Shown: positions 17,484 to 25,351, numbered from the stretch's first letter. The stretch is 64,000 nt of DNA from Paenibacillus sp. MMS18-CY102 (GCF_009789195.1 NZ_WSTC01000006.1:72126-136125), one strand, 5' to 3'. Translations and numbers: made by a program. Notes: generated by a model from the letters alone, not told the origin.

Positions 17484-18602
17484 GTGTCCAAGCTTTACAA
17501 GAGGTTGATAGTGGCAGGGATGATCATTTCTTTGTCGATGGGGTCCAATGCGCTCGCTAATGGGACGCAGCCAGTCTATGTTGAGGCCGATGTGGAAACG
17601 GATGCCGTCAGCAACGGTGAGGATGCTGCGGATGATCCGGCAATCTGGCTTCACCCTGATGATGCGGAGGACAGCACGATCATCGCAACGAACAAAGCAG
17701 GCGGCTTGCTGGTGTATGACTTAGAGGGCCATCAGAAGTTTTCCTATTCGACTGGTAAAATGAACAATGTTGATGTCCGTTACGGTTTTCCGTTAGGCAG
17801 CAAAAAAGTGGATATCGCAGCGGCCACGAACCGGACGACCAATACAGTCGATATCTACGCAATCTCTCCTGTTACGGGTGCGCTTACCAATATTTCTGGA
17901 ACGCCAATCCATTCCAACATGGGTGAGGTTTACGGCTTCAGTTTATATCACAGCCAACGCACCGGTAAATTCTATGCGTTGGTGCTTGGTAAAGCCGGAG
18001 AATTCGAGCAGTACGAGCTATACCACAATGGAAGCGGAAAAATTAATGGAACGCTGGTTCGCTCATTCCAACTTGGCTCGCAATCCGAAGGGATGGTCGC
18101 TGACGATGAATACGGCAAGATATACATCGCTGAGGAAGACGTGGGGATCTGGAAATATAGTGCCGAGCCTAATGCTGGTAACAGCGCTGTTCAAGTAGCT
18201 GCGGTTGATAATCAGAAGTTAACGGCTGATGTTGAGGGGCTTACCCTGTATTACGGAGAGGATGGCGAGGGCTATTTGATCGCATCTAGTCAAGGCAGCA
18301 GCAGCTATGCGATCTTTGACCGTGAGAATTCCAACCCATATCTCGGCAGCTTCATGATCGGAGACGGCGATGATACGGATGGCACAAGCGAGACGGATGG
18401 CATTGATGTTCTTAACTATGATCTCGGGGATGAATTCTCGAACGGTTTGTTCGTCGCCCAGGATGATGAGAACATGGAGAATGGCGTAGCCATCAACCAG
18501 AACTTTAAATTGGTCGAATGGGATAATATTTCGGATGAATTCGGATCTCTTGTCGAAACCCTCGATTCTGTTGATCCACGGGAGCTTGAAGAACGGCAAT
18601 AA
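17484..18602 (+). CDS. 3-phytase, beta-propeller type
   Basis: 372 residues: signal peptide (MSKLYKRLIVAGMIISL..., cut near ALA-NG) and the propeller alone, without the stalk domain of its neighbour. [42 protein letters not shown] and SQSEGMVADDEYGKIYIAEED align one to one with the first phytase. Size is that of the Bacillus enzymes. The start is GTG behind AAAAGGAGGAATT. It has its own candidate Pho box and terminator, so it is an independent phosphate-starvation gene from an old tandem duplication. Confidence 0.93.
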   Translation: MSKLYKRLIVAGMIISLSMGSNALANGTQPVYVEADVETDAVSNGEDAADDPAIWLHPDDAEDSTIIATNKAGGLLVYDLEGHQKFSYSTGKMNNVDVRYGFPLGSKKVDIAAATNRTTNTVDIYAISPVTGALTNISGTPIHSNMGEVYGFSLYHSQRTGKFYALVLGKAGEFEQYELYHNGSGKINGTLVRSFQLGSQSEGMVADDEYGKIYIAEEDVGIWKYSAEPNAGNSAVQVAAVDNQKLTADVEGLTLYYGEDGEGYLIASSQGSSSYAIFDRENSNPYLGSFMIGDGDDTDGTSETDGIDVLNYDLGDEFSNGLFVAQDDENMENGVAINQNFKLVEWDNISDEFGSLVETLDSVDPRELEERQ

Positions 18603-18613
18603 GGGGTTTTATA

Positions 18614-18653
18614 GTCGAAAGGGTGGCGACCGACCACCTTTTCGGCTTTTTTC
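18614..18653 (+). terminator. Rho-independent terminator
   Basis: AGTCGAAAGGGTGG pairs with CCACCTTTTCGGCT and is followed by six Ts; ends the second phytase. Confidence 0.85.
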
Positions 18654-18679
18654 GTTTCTAGGGGTGGAGGAAGGTACAG

Positions 18680-18744
18680 TTGACACCAATAGCGAGCTGC
18701 CATATTATTGTATTTATATTCATTATAATGAATAAATATTCAAT
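18680..18744 (+). promoter_or_regulatory. Sigma-A promoter overlapped by two ARG boxes (ArgR/AhrC)
   Basis: TTGACA (18680) and TATTAT (18703) are separated by 17 bp. ATTGTATTTATATTCATT (18707-18724) and AATGAATAAATATTCAAT (18727-18744) each match all defined positions of the ARG-box consensus WNTGNATWWWWATNCANW and are 2 bp apart, the side-by-side arrangement bound by the ArgR hexamer. The first box begins inside the -10, so binding should repress. Confidence 0.8.
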
Positions 18745-18757
18745 ATGAGGTGACCCA

Positions 18758-19678
18758 TTGAATCACTTATTATCCCTAAAAGAATTAAGCAAAGAGGAGC
18801 TTCAATCTATTATCCTCACGGGGATTGCAATCAAACAGAACCCTCGTGAGTATGATCATGCATGCGATAGAAAAGGGCTCCTTATGCTGTTTCAGAAAAC
18901 CTCTACCCGGACGAATCTTTCCTTTCAATCCGGAATCAATCAATTAGGCGGCTACGCGGTGGCACTGGACTGGGATGCCAGCAATTTTAGCATTTCACCC
19001 ATTCAGTATGAGGCGCGGTACGTATCGAGCAACAGTGACGTGATCATGGCTAGATTAAAGAAGCATTCGGATTTGCTTGAATTAGCGAAGCATTCTAACG
19101 TTCCCGTAATCAACGGCTGCTGCGATAAATACCATCCTTGCCAAGCATTAGCTGACCTGATGACCGTATATGAAATAGCAGGCACGTTCACAGGAGTCAC
19201 GATTACGTATGTTGGCATTCATAATAATGTGGCTAATTCCTTAATAGCGGGCTGTGTCACTTTAGGCATCAAGCTGTTGCTTGTGACCCCAATTATCAAC
19301 ACCCCTTCATGGGATGAAGGCCTGATGCAGGCTGCGTATGCAAGCGGTTATGTGGAACGTATAGACAGCCTGTCCGAAGCGGCGGCTAGGTCTGATTTTG
19401 TCTACACCGACACATGGATTGATATGGAGTTTTTCCATGAGGAGCATTACCAGGATGAGAAAAATCGCAGGCTGGAGCAAATGCTGCCGTATCAGCTGAA
19501 CAGGGCTAACCTGCAAGGGCATACGCCTTATATCATGCACGATATGCCGATTCATCCGGGCTATGAAATTGAAGAAGAGCTGATCGAATCGGACCGTTCC
19601 GTCATCTACCAGCAAGCGGAAAATCGGATGCATGTGCAGAAGGCGCTGCTGCTTTATTTGCTAAATGAAAACGAGTAA
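18758..19678 (+). CDS. Divergent ornithine/aspartate carbamoyltransferase-family protein
   Basis: 306 residues with the carbamoyltransferase fold. The carbamoyl-phosphate side is mostly kept: KTSTRTN (residues 48-53; the usual STRTR ends in Asn here), and HPCQALADL (126-134). The amino-acid side is changed: canonical GDGNNVANS is GIHNNVANS, DxWxSMG is DTWIDMEF, and HCLP is HDMP (261-264). So it is unlikely to be ordinary ArgF; an amine or amino acid related to ornithine is a fair guess. TTG start behind GAGGTGA. Twin ARG boxes tie it to arginine control. Confidence 0.75.
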   Translation: MNHLLSLKELSKEELQSIILTGIAIKQNPREYDHACDRKGLLMLFQKTSTRTNLSFQSGINQLGGYAVALDWDASNFSISPIQYEARYVSSNSDVIMARLKKHSDLLELAKHSNVPVINGCCDKYHPCQALADLMTVYEIAGTFTGVTITYVGIHNNVANSLIAGCVTLGIKLLLVTPIINTPSWDEGLMQAAYASGYVERIDSLSEAAARSDFVYTDTWIDMEFFHEEHYQDEKNRRLEQMLPYQLNRANLQGHTPYIMHDMPIHPGYEIEEELIESDRSVIYQQAENRMHVQKALLLYLLNENE

Positions 19679-19683
19679 AGAAA

Positions 19684-19700
19684 AGAGCTTGCCATTTGTA
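19684..19700 (-). terminator. Half of a hairpin split by the insertion sequence
   Basis: AGAGCTTGCCAT here and ATGGACAAGCTCT at 21375-21387 are complementary. Removing the element and one TGTA copy rebuilds a hairpin with a TTGTA loop; on the minus strand it would run into TTTTCTTTA. It was probably the terminator of the folD-cyclodeaminase operon. Confidence 0.6.
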
Positions 19701-19704
19701 TGAT

Positions 19705-19764
19705 ATGCTCCCTATACGGTAGACAGGTGAAATAATAAAACCTGTGTTGCCGTATAGGGAGCAT
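19705..19764 (+). promoter_or_regulatory. Hairpin at the IS left end covering the transposase RBS
   Basis: ATGCTCCCTATACGG (19705-19719) is perfectly complementary to CCGTATAGGGAGCAT (19750-19764), with CAGGT/ACCTG pairing inside. The GGGAG ribosome-binding site of orfA (19757-19761) is in the 3' arm, which is followed by five Ts and the ATG at 19770. A transcript entering from outside would form the hairpin and hide the site. Confidence 0.7.
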
Positions 19765-19769
19765 TTTTC

Positions 19770-20447
19770 ATGTCCAAAAAAGAATATACCGCCTCAGATA
19801 AATTCGCTATCGTTCAGGAGATCGAGGATGGTTGTATAGGCGTTAAAGAGGCGGTTAGAAAGTTCGGTATCAGCAAAACAACGCTTGCCAAATGGCGTCG
19901 TCGATATCGCGTGTACGGCTATGAGGGATTAGAGCCCCGTATTCATAATCGCAGTTATTCCGCTGAGCTTAAGCTTCAAGCCGTCAAGGATCATCTTGAG
20001 GGGGGATTATCGCAATATCAGGTAATCGACAAATATAAGATTGCCAGCCGATGTCAACTTGCGAGCTGGGTTAAGAAGTATAATGGTCATAGCAGCTTAA
20101 GTGCCTATACAGGGGGATCACCAGCTATGACCAAAGGACGCTCGACAACATACCAGGAGAGGATTGACATTGTTCTGTATTGTCTTGCAAACGAGCAGGA
20201 CTACAAGAAAGCGGCGAATCAATTTCAAGTCTCCTACCAGCAAGTATATGGATGGGTTAAGAAATACGAAGTGGGTGACCAAGAGGCTCTACGCGACGGC
20301 AGGGGGCGTACAAAAGCACCCGAAGAACTGACGGAAGCCGACAAACAGAAGCTTGCCATGAAAAAGCTGGAGTATGAAAACGAGCGGCTTCGTGCGGAGA
20401 ATGCTTTCTTAAAAAAGTTACAGGAGTTCCAAAGGAGGTGTCGCTAA
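19770..20447 (+). CDS. IS3-family transposase OrfA
   Basis: 225 residues with two HTH units (FAIVQEIEDGCIGVKEAVRKFGISKTTLAKW and YQERIDIVLYCLANEQDYKKAANQFQVSYQQVYGW) and a C-terminal leucine-zipper-like helix (KLEYENERLRAENAFLKKL), typical of the IS150 group. It binds the IS ends. The heptamer AAAAAAG at 20411-20417 is in phase as A_AAA_AAG, where a -1 shift leads into the orfB frame to make the fused OrfAB transposase. Confidence 0.92.
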   Translation: MSKKEYTASDKFAIVQEIEDGCIGVKEAVRKFGISKTTLAKWRRRYRVYGYEGLEPRIHNRSYSAELKLQAVKDHLEGGLSQYQVIDKYKIASRCQLASWVKKYNGHSSLSAYTGGSPAMTKGRSTTYQERIDIVLYCLANEQDYKKAANQFQVSYQQVYGWVKKYEVGDQEALRDGRGRTKAPEELTEADKQKLAMKKLEYENERLRAENAFLKKLQEFQRRCR

Positions 20448-21325
20448 ACCAACATCGTCAGGAAAACGTCTATCTCGCCATCCAAGCCGTGCAACAGGCA
20501 GAATCACTCAGCATACAGCTTCTATGTGAAATTGCAGGGACCCCACGGTCGAGCTATTACAAGTGGCTTAACCACAAACCTAGCGCAAGAGAATTGGAAA
20601 ACAGAGAGCTAACAGAAGTCATGATGTCCCTACACCAGAAGGTTGAGGGTACTTTTGGCTACCGTCAGTTAACCCTACACATGCGTCGTGAGACCAAGAA
20701 ACCGATTAACCGCAAGCGCGTACGGCGCCTTATGGAGCTCAAGGGGATTCAGTCGGTCATTCGTAGACAAAAGAAGAAATATGAGCGTTCCACTCCCCAA
20801 CAAGTAGCTGAGAACTTGCTTAACCGTGAGTTTCAAGCAGAAGCGCCAAATGAGAAGTGGGTAACGGACGTAACAGAATTCAAGTATGGTCATGGACAGA
20901 AAGCGTACTTAAGCGCGATTTTGGATCTTCATGATAAAACAATTGTCTCTTATGTATTGGGACGATCCAACAACAACCCTCTCGTATTTCAAACGTTAGA
21001 GAGGACCTTACAGGCCGCGCCAAAAAGCACGCCAATGCTTCATAGTGACCGTGGATTTCAGTACACGTCACTACGCTTTAAAGAGATGCTGGACGAAGCT
21101 GAAATGAAGCAAAGCATGTCACGAGTCGGGCGCTGCATTGACAACGGTCCCATGGAATCCTTCTGGGGAACATTGAAGTGCGAGAAGTATTACTTGCATA
21201 CCTACCGCACTTTCGAGGAGCTCCAAAAGGATATTGACGATTACATTCACTTTTACAATTACGAACGGCTACAAGCAAAACTAAACGGCCTAAGTCCAAT
21301 GGAATTCAGGACCAAGGCCGCTTAA
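20438..21325 (+). CDS. IS3-family transposase OrfB (DDE catalytic part)
   Basis: 295 residues, retroviral-integrase fold. The three catalytic acids are visible: WVTDVTEFKYG (first Asp), LHSDRGFQYTS (second Asp), and NGPMESFWGTLKCEKYY (Glu), followed by DYIHFYNYERLQAKLNGLSPMEF. It is in the -1 frame relative to orfA and overlaps it by 10 bases; expression is expected mainly as the frameshift fusion, though an AAAGGAGG stretch at 20431 might allow some independent start. Confidence 0.92.
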   Translation: MSLNQHRQENVYLAIQAVQQAESLSIQLLCEIAGTPRSSYYKWLNHKPSARELENRELTEVMMSLHQKVEGTFGYRQLTLHMRRETKKPINRKRVRRLMELKGIQSVIRRQKKKYERSTPQQVAENLLNREFQAEAPNEKWVTDVTEFKYGHGQKAYLSAILDLHDKTIVSYVLGRSNNNPLVFQTLERTLQAAPKSTPMLHSDRGFQYTSLRFKEMLDEAEMKQSMSRVGRCIDNGPMESFWGTLKCEKYYLHTYRTFEELQKDIDDYIHFYNYERLQAKLNGLSPMEFRTKAA

Positions 21326-21414
21326 TTAGCTTTTATTTTTTATGCTGTCTACTTGACGGGGTGCAGTTCATGTAATGGACAAGCTCTAATTGATTGGAGA
21401 TAGCTCATTGAAGC

Positions 21415-22068
21415 TTACGTTGTTGCGTCGCCATGCATGATTCTGTTACGGGCAATTTGTAACGTCTCGTTTTTTAGATTTTCAATCTCACTGATCCATA
21501 AGGATAGCTTGCTTGCATACTGGCGTTTTAGCAACAAGTCTTGCAAAGAGTTTAGATTGATTTCGACGGTTAGGGAAGCCGATTGGGCGGCAGCCTCAAA
21601 CAATATGGCTCCGATGCCAAGATCGGAGATGACGTTTTTATTCGATGATTCGGCAATGCGATGCGTGCAGATTATGCCCGCTTTGCACACTTCAATAAGG
21701 CGAAGGGGGACATCGATGGCATGAATGGCGGCTTCATGAATGGCCTGATTGCGGATGAGCGCCTCTTCGTCCGTCACTTTGGGGAGTTTCAATGCTTCCA
21801 TGTAATAGTTAAAGCAAGTGATGTCGGCATGATGCAGCTCTTCACATTCCGTGGTCAAGCTGGCCATCATCTCGATAACTTCGACGATTTGGGGTTGAAT
21901 AGGAGCGTACTTACCGCCTTGGGAGAGGTTGCCGACCATCGTTGCCATGGATGCTCCGAGCGCGGCGATCAGAGCAGCGACACTTCCGCCGCCTGGAGTA
22001 GGGGCTGGGCTTCCAGCTTGTTGCAGGAAAACGCGAATGGAGCTGTCCCAAGAAACCATATTCGTCAT
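21415..22068 (-). CDS. Cyclodeaminase/cyclohydrolase family protein (FchA-like)
   Basis: 217 residues, all-helical. AGSPAPTPGGGSVAALIAALGASMATMVGNL is the family signature (folate-binding glycine-rich turn). Members are formiminotetrahydrofolate cyclodeaminases or methenyl-THF cyclohydrolases. Its ATG overlaps the stop of folD (ATGA), so it belongs to one-carbon metabolism. With folD adjacent, methenyl-THF cyclohydrolase activity (making 10-formyl-THF) is the better guess. Its terminator appears to have been split by the insertion sequence. Confidence 0.85.
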   Translation of the reverse strand: MTNMVSWDSSIRVFLQQAGSPAPTPGGGSVAALIAALGASMATMVGNLSQGGKYAPIQPQIVEVIEMMASLTTECEELHHADITCFNYYMEALKLPKVTDEEALIRNQAIHEAAIHAIDVPLRLIEVCKAGIICTHRIAESSNKNVISDLGIGAILFEAAAQSASLTVEINLNSLQDLLLKRQYASKLSLWISEIENLKNETLQIARNRIMHGDATT

Positions 22069-22922
22069 CGTAATTCCTCTCCGAATTGCATGCCTATTGC
22101 TTTCATGAGATTCTCAAACAGAATGGCAGTCGTTAACGTTCCAACCCCACCCGGGACTGGAGAGATAGCACATGCATGATTGCCTGCGTCTGTAGCAACA
22201 TCTCCCACGATTTTCCCATCAGCCGTTTCGTTTATTCCTGCATCGATGATGGCTAGGTTTGGATGAACCATACTGCGATCAACGGCATCAGGGCGACCGA
22301 CAGCGACAAAAGCGATCTCTGCATGGCTAAGATGCAAGGCTAAGTCTGGCGTGCGGGAATGGCACACGGTTACGGTCGCATTTTCCCGTTGCAGCATATG
22401 AAATAACGGCATCCCGACCGTTTGGCCCCTCCCTATAAGCGTAACGTTCTTGCCTTCAAGGCGATAGCCGTAATGGTTGAGCAGCTTAATGCATGCTTGG
22501 GGAGTAGCGGGGTAAAGGCCGGCGCCGCCTGTAACCGTAGCAAGCTTATTGCTTGGCGTAACGCCGTCGATGTCTTTCATAGGCGAAATTGCCTGTTCGA
22601 TTTTGTTCGCCGATAAGTGCTTAGGCAAGGGAAGTTCAAGCATGATGCCATGGACCGTAGGATCATCATTCAATTGTGTAATCAGGCGAAGAATCTCATC
22701 TTCCGTTACGTTTGCGGGGAAGGCGTGGAGATGAAAGGCTACGCCAAGCTTGCTAGCAATTCTTTGTTTGGATTGCGCGTAATAGGCGGATGCAGGGTCT
22801 CCCTCGACTAATAGGACCGCCATGTGAGGGTGAAGGCCATTCTTTCCCATCGCCTCTACTTTCGTTTTGATTGCTTCGTATGCCTGGTCTGCTGCTTCTT
22901 TTGCTTTCATGAGTACGGACAT
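22065..22922 (-). CDS. folD: FolD, methylene-THF dehydrogenase/cyclohydrolase
   Basis: 285 residues. YYAQSKQRIASKLG carries the family Tyr and Lys (Y48, K52), and MKDIDGVTPSNK and VTLIGRGQTVGMPL are the folate and NADP sites; PVPGGVGTLTTAIL is the C-terminal signature. The strand normally reading QLPLPKH is ELPLPKH here (Glu96), altering a residue involved in cyclohydrolase chemistry. GGGAGGAAA precedes the ATG. A ZTP riboswitch and terminator lie upstream, and the FchA-like gene follows with a 4-base overlap. Confidence 0.92.
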   Translation of the reverse strand: MSVLMKAKEAADQAYEAIKTKVEAMGKNGLHPHMAVLLVEGDPASAYYAQSKQRIASKLGVAFHLHAFPANVTEDEILRLITQLNDDPTVHGIMLELPLPKHLSANKIEQAISPMKDIDGVTPSNKLATVTGGAGLYPATPQACIKLLNHYGYRLEGKNVTLIGRGQTVGMPLFHMLQRENATVTVCHSRTPDLALHLSHAEIAFVAVGRPDAVDRSMVHPNLAIIDAGINETADGKIVGDVATDAGNHACAISPVPGGVGTLTTAILFENLMKAIGMQFGEELR

Positions 22923-22958
22923 CCCAATTTCCTCCCTGTTCTCGTTTATTCGGAAACG

Positions 22959-23008
22959 AAAAAAAGCATCTGCGGAGGCTCGTTATTGTACGAGTCAACT
23001 GCAGATAC
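22959..23008 (-). terminator. Riboswitch expression platform (terminator)
   Basis: On the minus strand GTATCTGC...CTCGT pairs with ACGAG...GCAGATGC and is followed by seven Ts, directly after the ZTP aptamer and before folD. Ligand binding to the aptamer would be expected to prevent this hairpin. Confidence 0.8.
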
Positions 23009-23009
23009 T

Positions 23010-23079
23010 TCTCCCAGGCGAACGGAACGTTCAACGGCAGGCTCCCTCGTGGTTTATTCCACTTTTCTTCGCCAGTAGC
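23010..23079 (-). ncRNA. ZTP (pfl) riboswitch aptamer
   Basis: Read on the minus strand: ACTGGCGAA, then a GTGG...CCAC hairpin (GTGGAATAAACCAC), GAGGGAGCC, GCCGTTG, and finally CCGTTCGCCTGGGAG. The order and the CGCCTGGG 3' segment are those of the pfl motif, the Z nucleotide (ZTP/ZMP) riboswitch that controls folate and purine genes in Firmicutes. It precedes a terminator and folD, the classic context. Confidence 0.85.
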
Positions 23080-23131
23080 ATGCCGCTTTGTTTTTCCCTT
23101 ATTTTATCAAAAAGTCTATTAAAAGCAAGGC

Positions 23132-24226
23132 CTATTGTTGAGCGGCAAAGACCGTTCCTGTCGCCGTCCATCGCTCACATAGCTGCTCGCCACCGATATG
23201 GATTGCGTTATCCTGCAAGCGAATCGACACAGGCATATCATGGAGGCGGAACTCGGATGCTGAAAGGGGAATGATTCGTTTGCTGCCGCCGTCCGGGGTG
23301 ATCAACTGGCCATTCTTAATGGCAATCGACTGGTTCAACACAGCATTATAATAGATTCTGTTAGGATAGTTAGCCTCAATTGGAGCTACATCAGATAGGT
23401 CCACAAACCGAAGGAGCGCATCCACGTACTCGTTCCACTTCCCATCCTTGATGTCTAGCGCTAGCTTGGCGAACGGGGTTGAATCGAACAGGGCTTTCGC
23501 ATATGTCCCGTAGTCCCGCAAAAACATTTTGTACCCCTCTGCACCCTCCGGGCGGTTCGCATAGTATGGCCGATGCCGGTCTCGCTCCCAAATGCGTTCA
23601 AGAAAAGCAGTGCCTCTATCCTGAATCATGTAATCGATCGTATCGTTCGTATCTTCTCTATGTAAATAAACGAGCGACGGGTGAAGCGGGGCAATAATGG
23701 CGTAGAGCTGCTCAATAAACGGCAATAGCTCAGTGAGTGGCGCGTCAGCCAATATAAAGCTATAGATTTGGAATTGAAAAATGCTGCTGTCCAAAATAAC
23801 AATCTCATCGGATTGCATTTGCTGCTGGACGAAATGCTCCCATTTGGCTAACGCCGCCTTCTTATAACGCTCCAATGAAAATTTCCATACATCATATTGG
23901 CATAGGCCATGATAGGCTTCACTCCCGAGTTGATCAAGATGATGCCATTCGAGTTCAAGCAAGTCTATGCCAACGGAACGGTTACGCCTAATGATGAACG
24001 ATTCCAATGTGGCGGCGGCATGTGGGTGGCGGGTGATGAATGCGTCGTATTCGTGATTCTCCATGTACGCTTCATAAAAAAATAAAACCGGATGAGGCCG
24101 AGCTACCTCGTGAACCCACCACGCCTTATGCCCATTGCGCTCTAGCTGTGTTAAAAGGATGCCAGCGTTCGTCGATTTTCCGGTCGAGGGAAGACCTTCC
24201 ATTAAGATCAATTGTGATCGAACCAT
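23132..24226 (-). CDS. P-loop NTPase/kinase-like protein of unknown function
   Basis: 364 residues. LILMEGLPSTGKSTNAGILL is a Walker A loop at the N-terminus as in nucleotide kinases, and EIVILDSSIFQFQIYSF provides a Walker B-like Asp. LDQLGSEAYHGL and DRGTAFLERIWERDRHRPYY are Arg-rich, lid-like. The last 80 residues are beta-rich and resemble no domain I know. Probably a small-molecule kinase; substrate unknown. It is divergent from the Nudix gene. Confidence 0.6.
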   Translation of the reverse strand: MVRSQLILMEGLPSTGKSTNAGILLTQLERNGHKAWWVHEVARPHPVLFFYEAYMENHEYDAFITRHPHAAATLESFIIRRNRSVGIDLLELEWHHLDQLGSEAYHGLCQYDVWKFSLERYKKAALAKWEHFVQQQMQSDEIVILDSSIFQFQIYSFILADAPLTELLPFIEQLYAIIAPLHPSLVYLHREDTNDTIDYMIQDRGTAFLERIWERDRHRPYYANRPEGAEGYKMFLRDYGTYAKALFDSTPFAKLALDIKDGKWNEYVDALLRFVDLSDVAPIEANYPNRIYYNAVLNQSIAIKNGQLITPDGGSKRIIPLSASEFRLHDMPVSIRLQDNAIHIGGEQLCERWTATGTVFAAQQ

Positions 24227-24311
24227 GAGATGTACTCCTTTTTATACCAAAATCAGGTACTTTATGATACTATATTTTCTTTGGTTATACGAATGGGAGG
24301 CATGGAGCGGG

Positions 24312-24758
24312 ATGAGCAATCTATTGCAGGTTAGAGTAACGGGAGTGCTGGTAGAGCAAGATTGCATTTTGTTAGTAAAACAAAACGTAACGCCTGATCG
24401 CGAGTGGTCTTTGCCAGGTGGGCGAGTGGAGCAAGGAGAGACGCTAGAAGCGGCAATTGTTAGGGAAGTTGAAGAAGAAACGGGGATTGCCACTACGGTT
24501 TCCAAGTTATTATATCTATGCGATAAACCGGATGCCTCGCCTTCTCTCATCCATATAACGTTTCTGTTGAAACGGATCGGTGGAGAGCTGCGTATTCCTT
24601 CTAATGAGTTTGATCTCAATCCGATAAGCGACGTCGCCATGGTTTCCATTCATGAGCTTGTTGCGCATGGCTTCTCTGAGAAGTTTATGGCTATTGTTCA
24701 AGCGGGATTTCCTGAGGCCGGAAGCTACCAAGGCTTGAAAGCCAACATCGGATTATAA
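24312..24758 (+). CDS. Nudix hydrolase
   Basis: 148 residues. GGRVEQGETLEAAIVREVEEETGI is a complete Nudix box (GX5EX7REUXEEXGU) with all metal-binding Glu. The family hydrolyses nucleoside diphosphates linked to another moiety. The ATG at 24312 is chosen for the GGAGCGG stretch before it and the normal N-terminus (LLQVRVTGVLVEQDCILLV). A phosphatase gene follows 13 bases later, probably in the same transcript. Confidence 0.88.
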   Translation: MSNLLQVRVTGVLVEQDCILLVKQNVTPDREWSLPGGRVEQGETLEAAIVREVEEETGIATTVSKLLYLCDKPDASPSLIHITFLLKRIGGELRIPSNEFDLNPISDVAMVSIHELVAHGFSEKFMAIVQAGFPEAGSYQGLKANIGL

Positions 24759-24771
24759 GGGGATGGCAGCG

Positions 24772-25314
24772 ATGCAACATATCTATGTCGTGCGGCATTG
24801 TAAGGCAGAGGGACAAGCACCAGATGCTCCGTTAACTGCAGAGGGTGTCAAGCAGGCGGAGCAGCTTGCTGCATTTTTGTCAGGCAGGGCGATTGATTAT
24901 GTGGTTTCGAGCCCTTATGAAAGAGCTTATCGTACCATAGCGCCGCTAGCAGAACGCCTTGGCATAGAAGTTGTTCTGGACGCTCGGCTAACGGAACGGG
25001 TGTTATCTGGCACGAGCCATCCGGATTGGCGTGATCGGCTGCGGCGAAGTTATGAGGAGCTGGATTTATGTTATGATGGTGGGGAATCTAGTAACGCCGC
25101 GATGAACCGTGCTGTTGGCGTCGTTAAAGATGTGCTGGAGGGCGGGCATCAGAATGCCGTAATGGTCTCGCACGGAAACCTGATCTCGTTGCTGCTGAAG
25201 CATTTTGATGGTCAAGTAGGGTTCAAGGAGTGGGAATTGCTATCTAATCCTGACGTATTCCAGCTTTCCTTCGAGAAGGGTGCTCCTAGCATGCAGCGAA
25301 TATGGACAGAATGA
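24772..25314 (+). CDS. Histidine phosphatase family protein
   Basis: 180 residues. IYVVRHCKAEGQAPDAPLT is the RHG-type catalytic strand with Cys in place of Gly, PYERAYRTIAPLAERL the second Arg, ERVLSGTSHPDW the Glu region, and VMVSHGNLISLLL the second His. Family members are phosphoglycerate-mutase-like phosphatases. ATG at 24772 fits the AAGGGG site better than the one at 24763. A paralogue is at 62542-63102. Confidence 0.85.
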   Translation: MQHIYVVRHCKAEGQAPDAPLTAEGVKQAEQLAAFLSGRAIDYVVSSPYERAYRTIAPLAERLGIEVVLDARLTERVLSGTSHPDWRDRLRRSYEELDLCYDGGESSNAAMNRAVGVVKDVLEGGHQNAVMVSHGNLISLLLKHFDGQVGFKEWELLSNPDVFQLSFEKGAPSMQRIWTE

Positions 25315-25351
25315 TGATAAACGAACGGCGATTTTAAAGGGGGGAATAGCG

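Larger units (their letters stand above)
19701..21370 (+). mobile_element. Complete IS3-family insertion sequence, 1670 bp
   Basis: Ends are TGATATGC... and ...GCAGTTCA. The outer 40 bp of the two ends are inverted repeats with about 28 matches, including a shared GTAGACAG block, and show the TG...CA termini of the family. TGTA flanks both sides (19697-19700 and 21371-21374), a 4-bp target duplication. It carries two overlapping frames, orfA and orfB, with an in-phase slippery site. All parts look intact, so the element may be active. Confidence 0.9.

Noticed and set aside
18716..18733. TATTCATTATAATGAATA as an independent operator
   Set aside because: This perfect palindrome is formed by the inner halves of the two adjacent ARG boxes and needs no separate factor.
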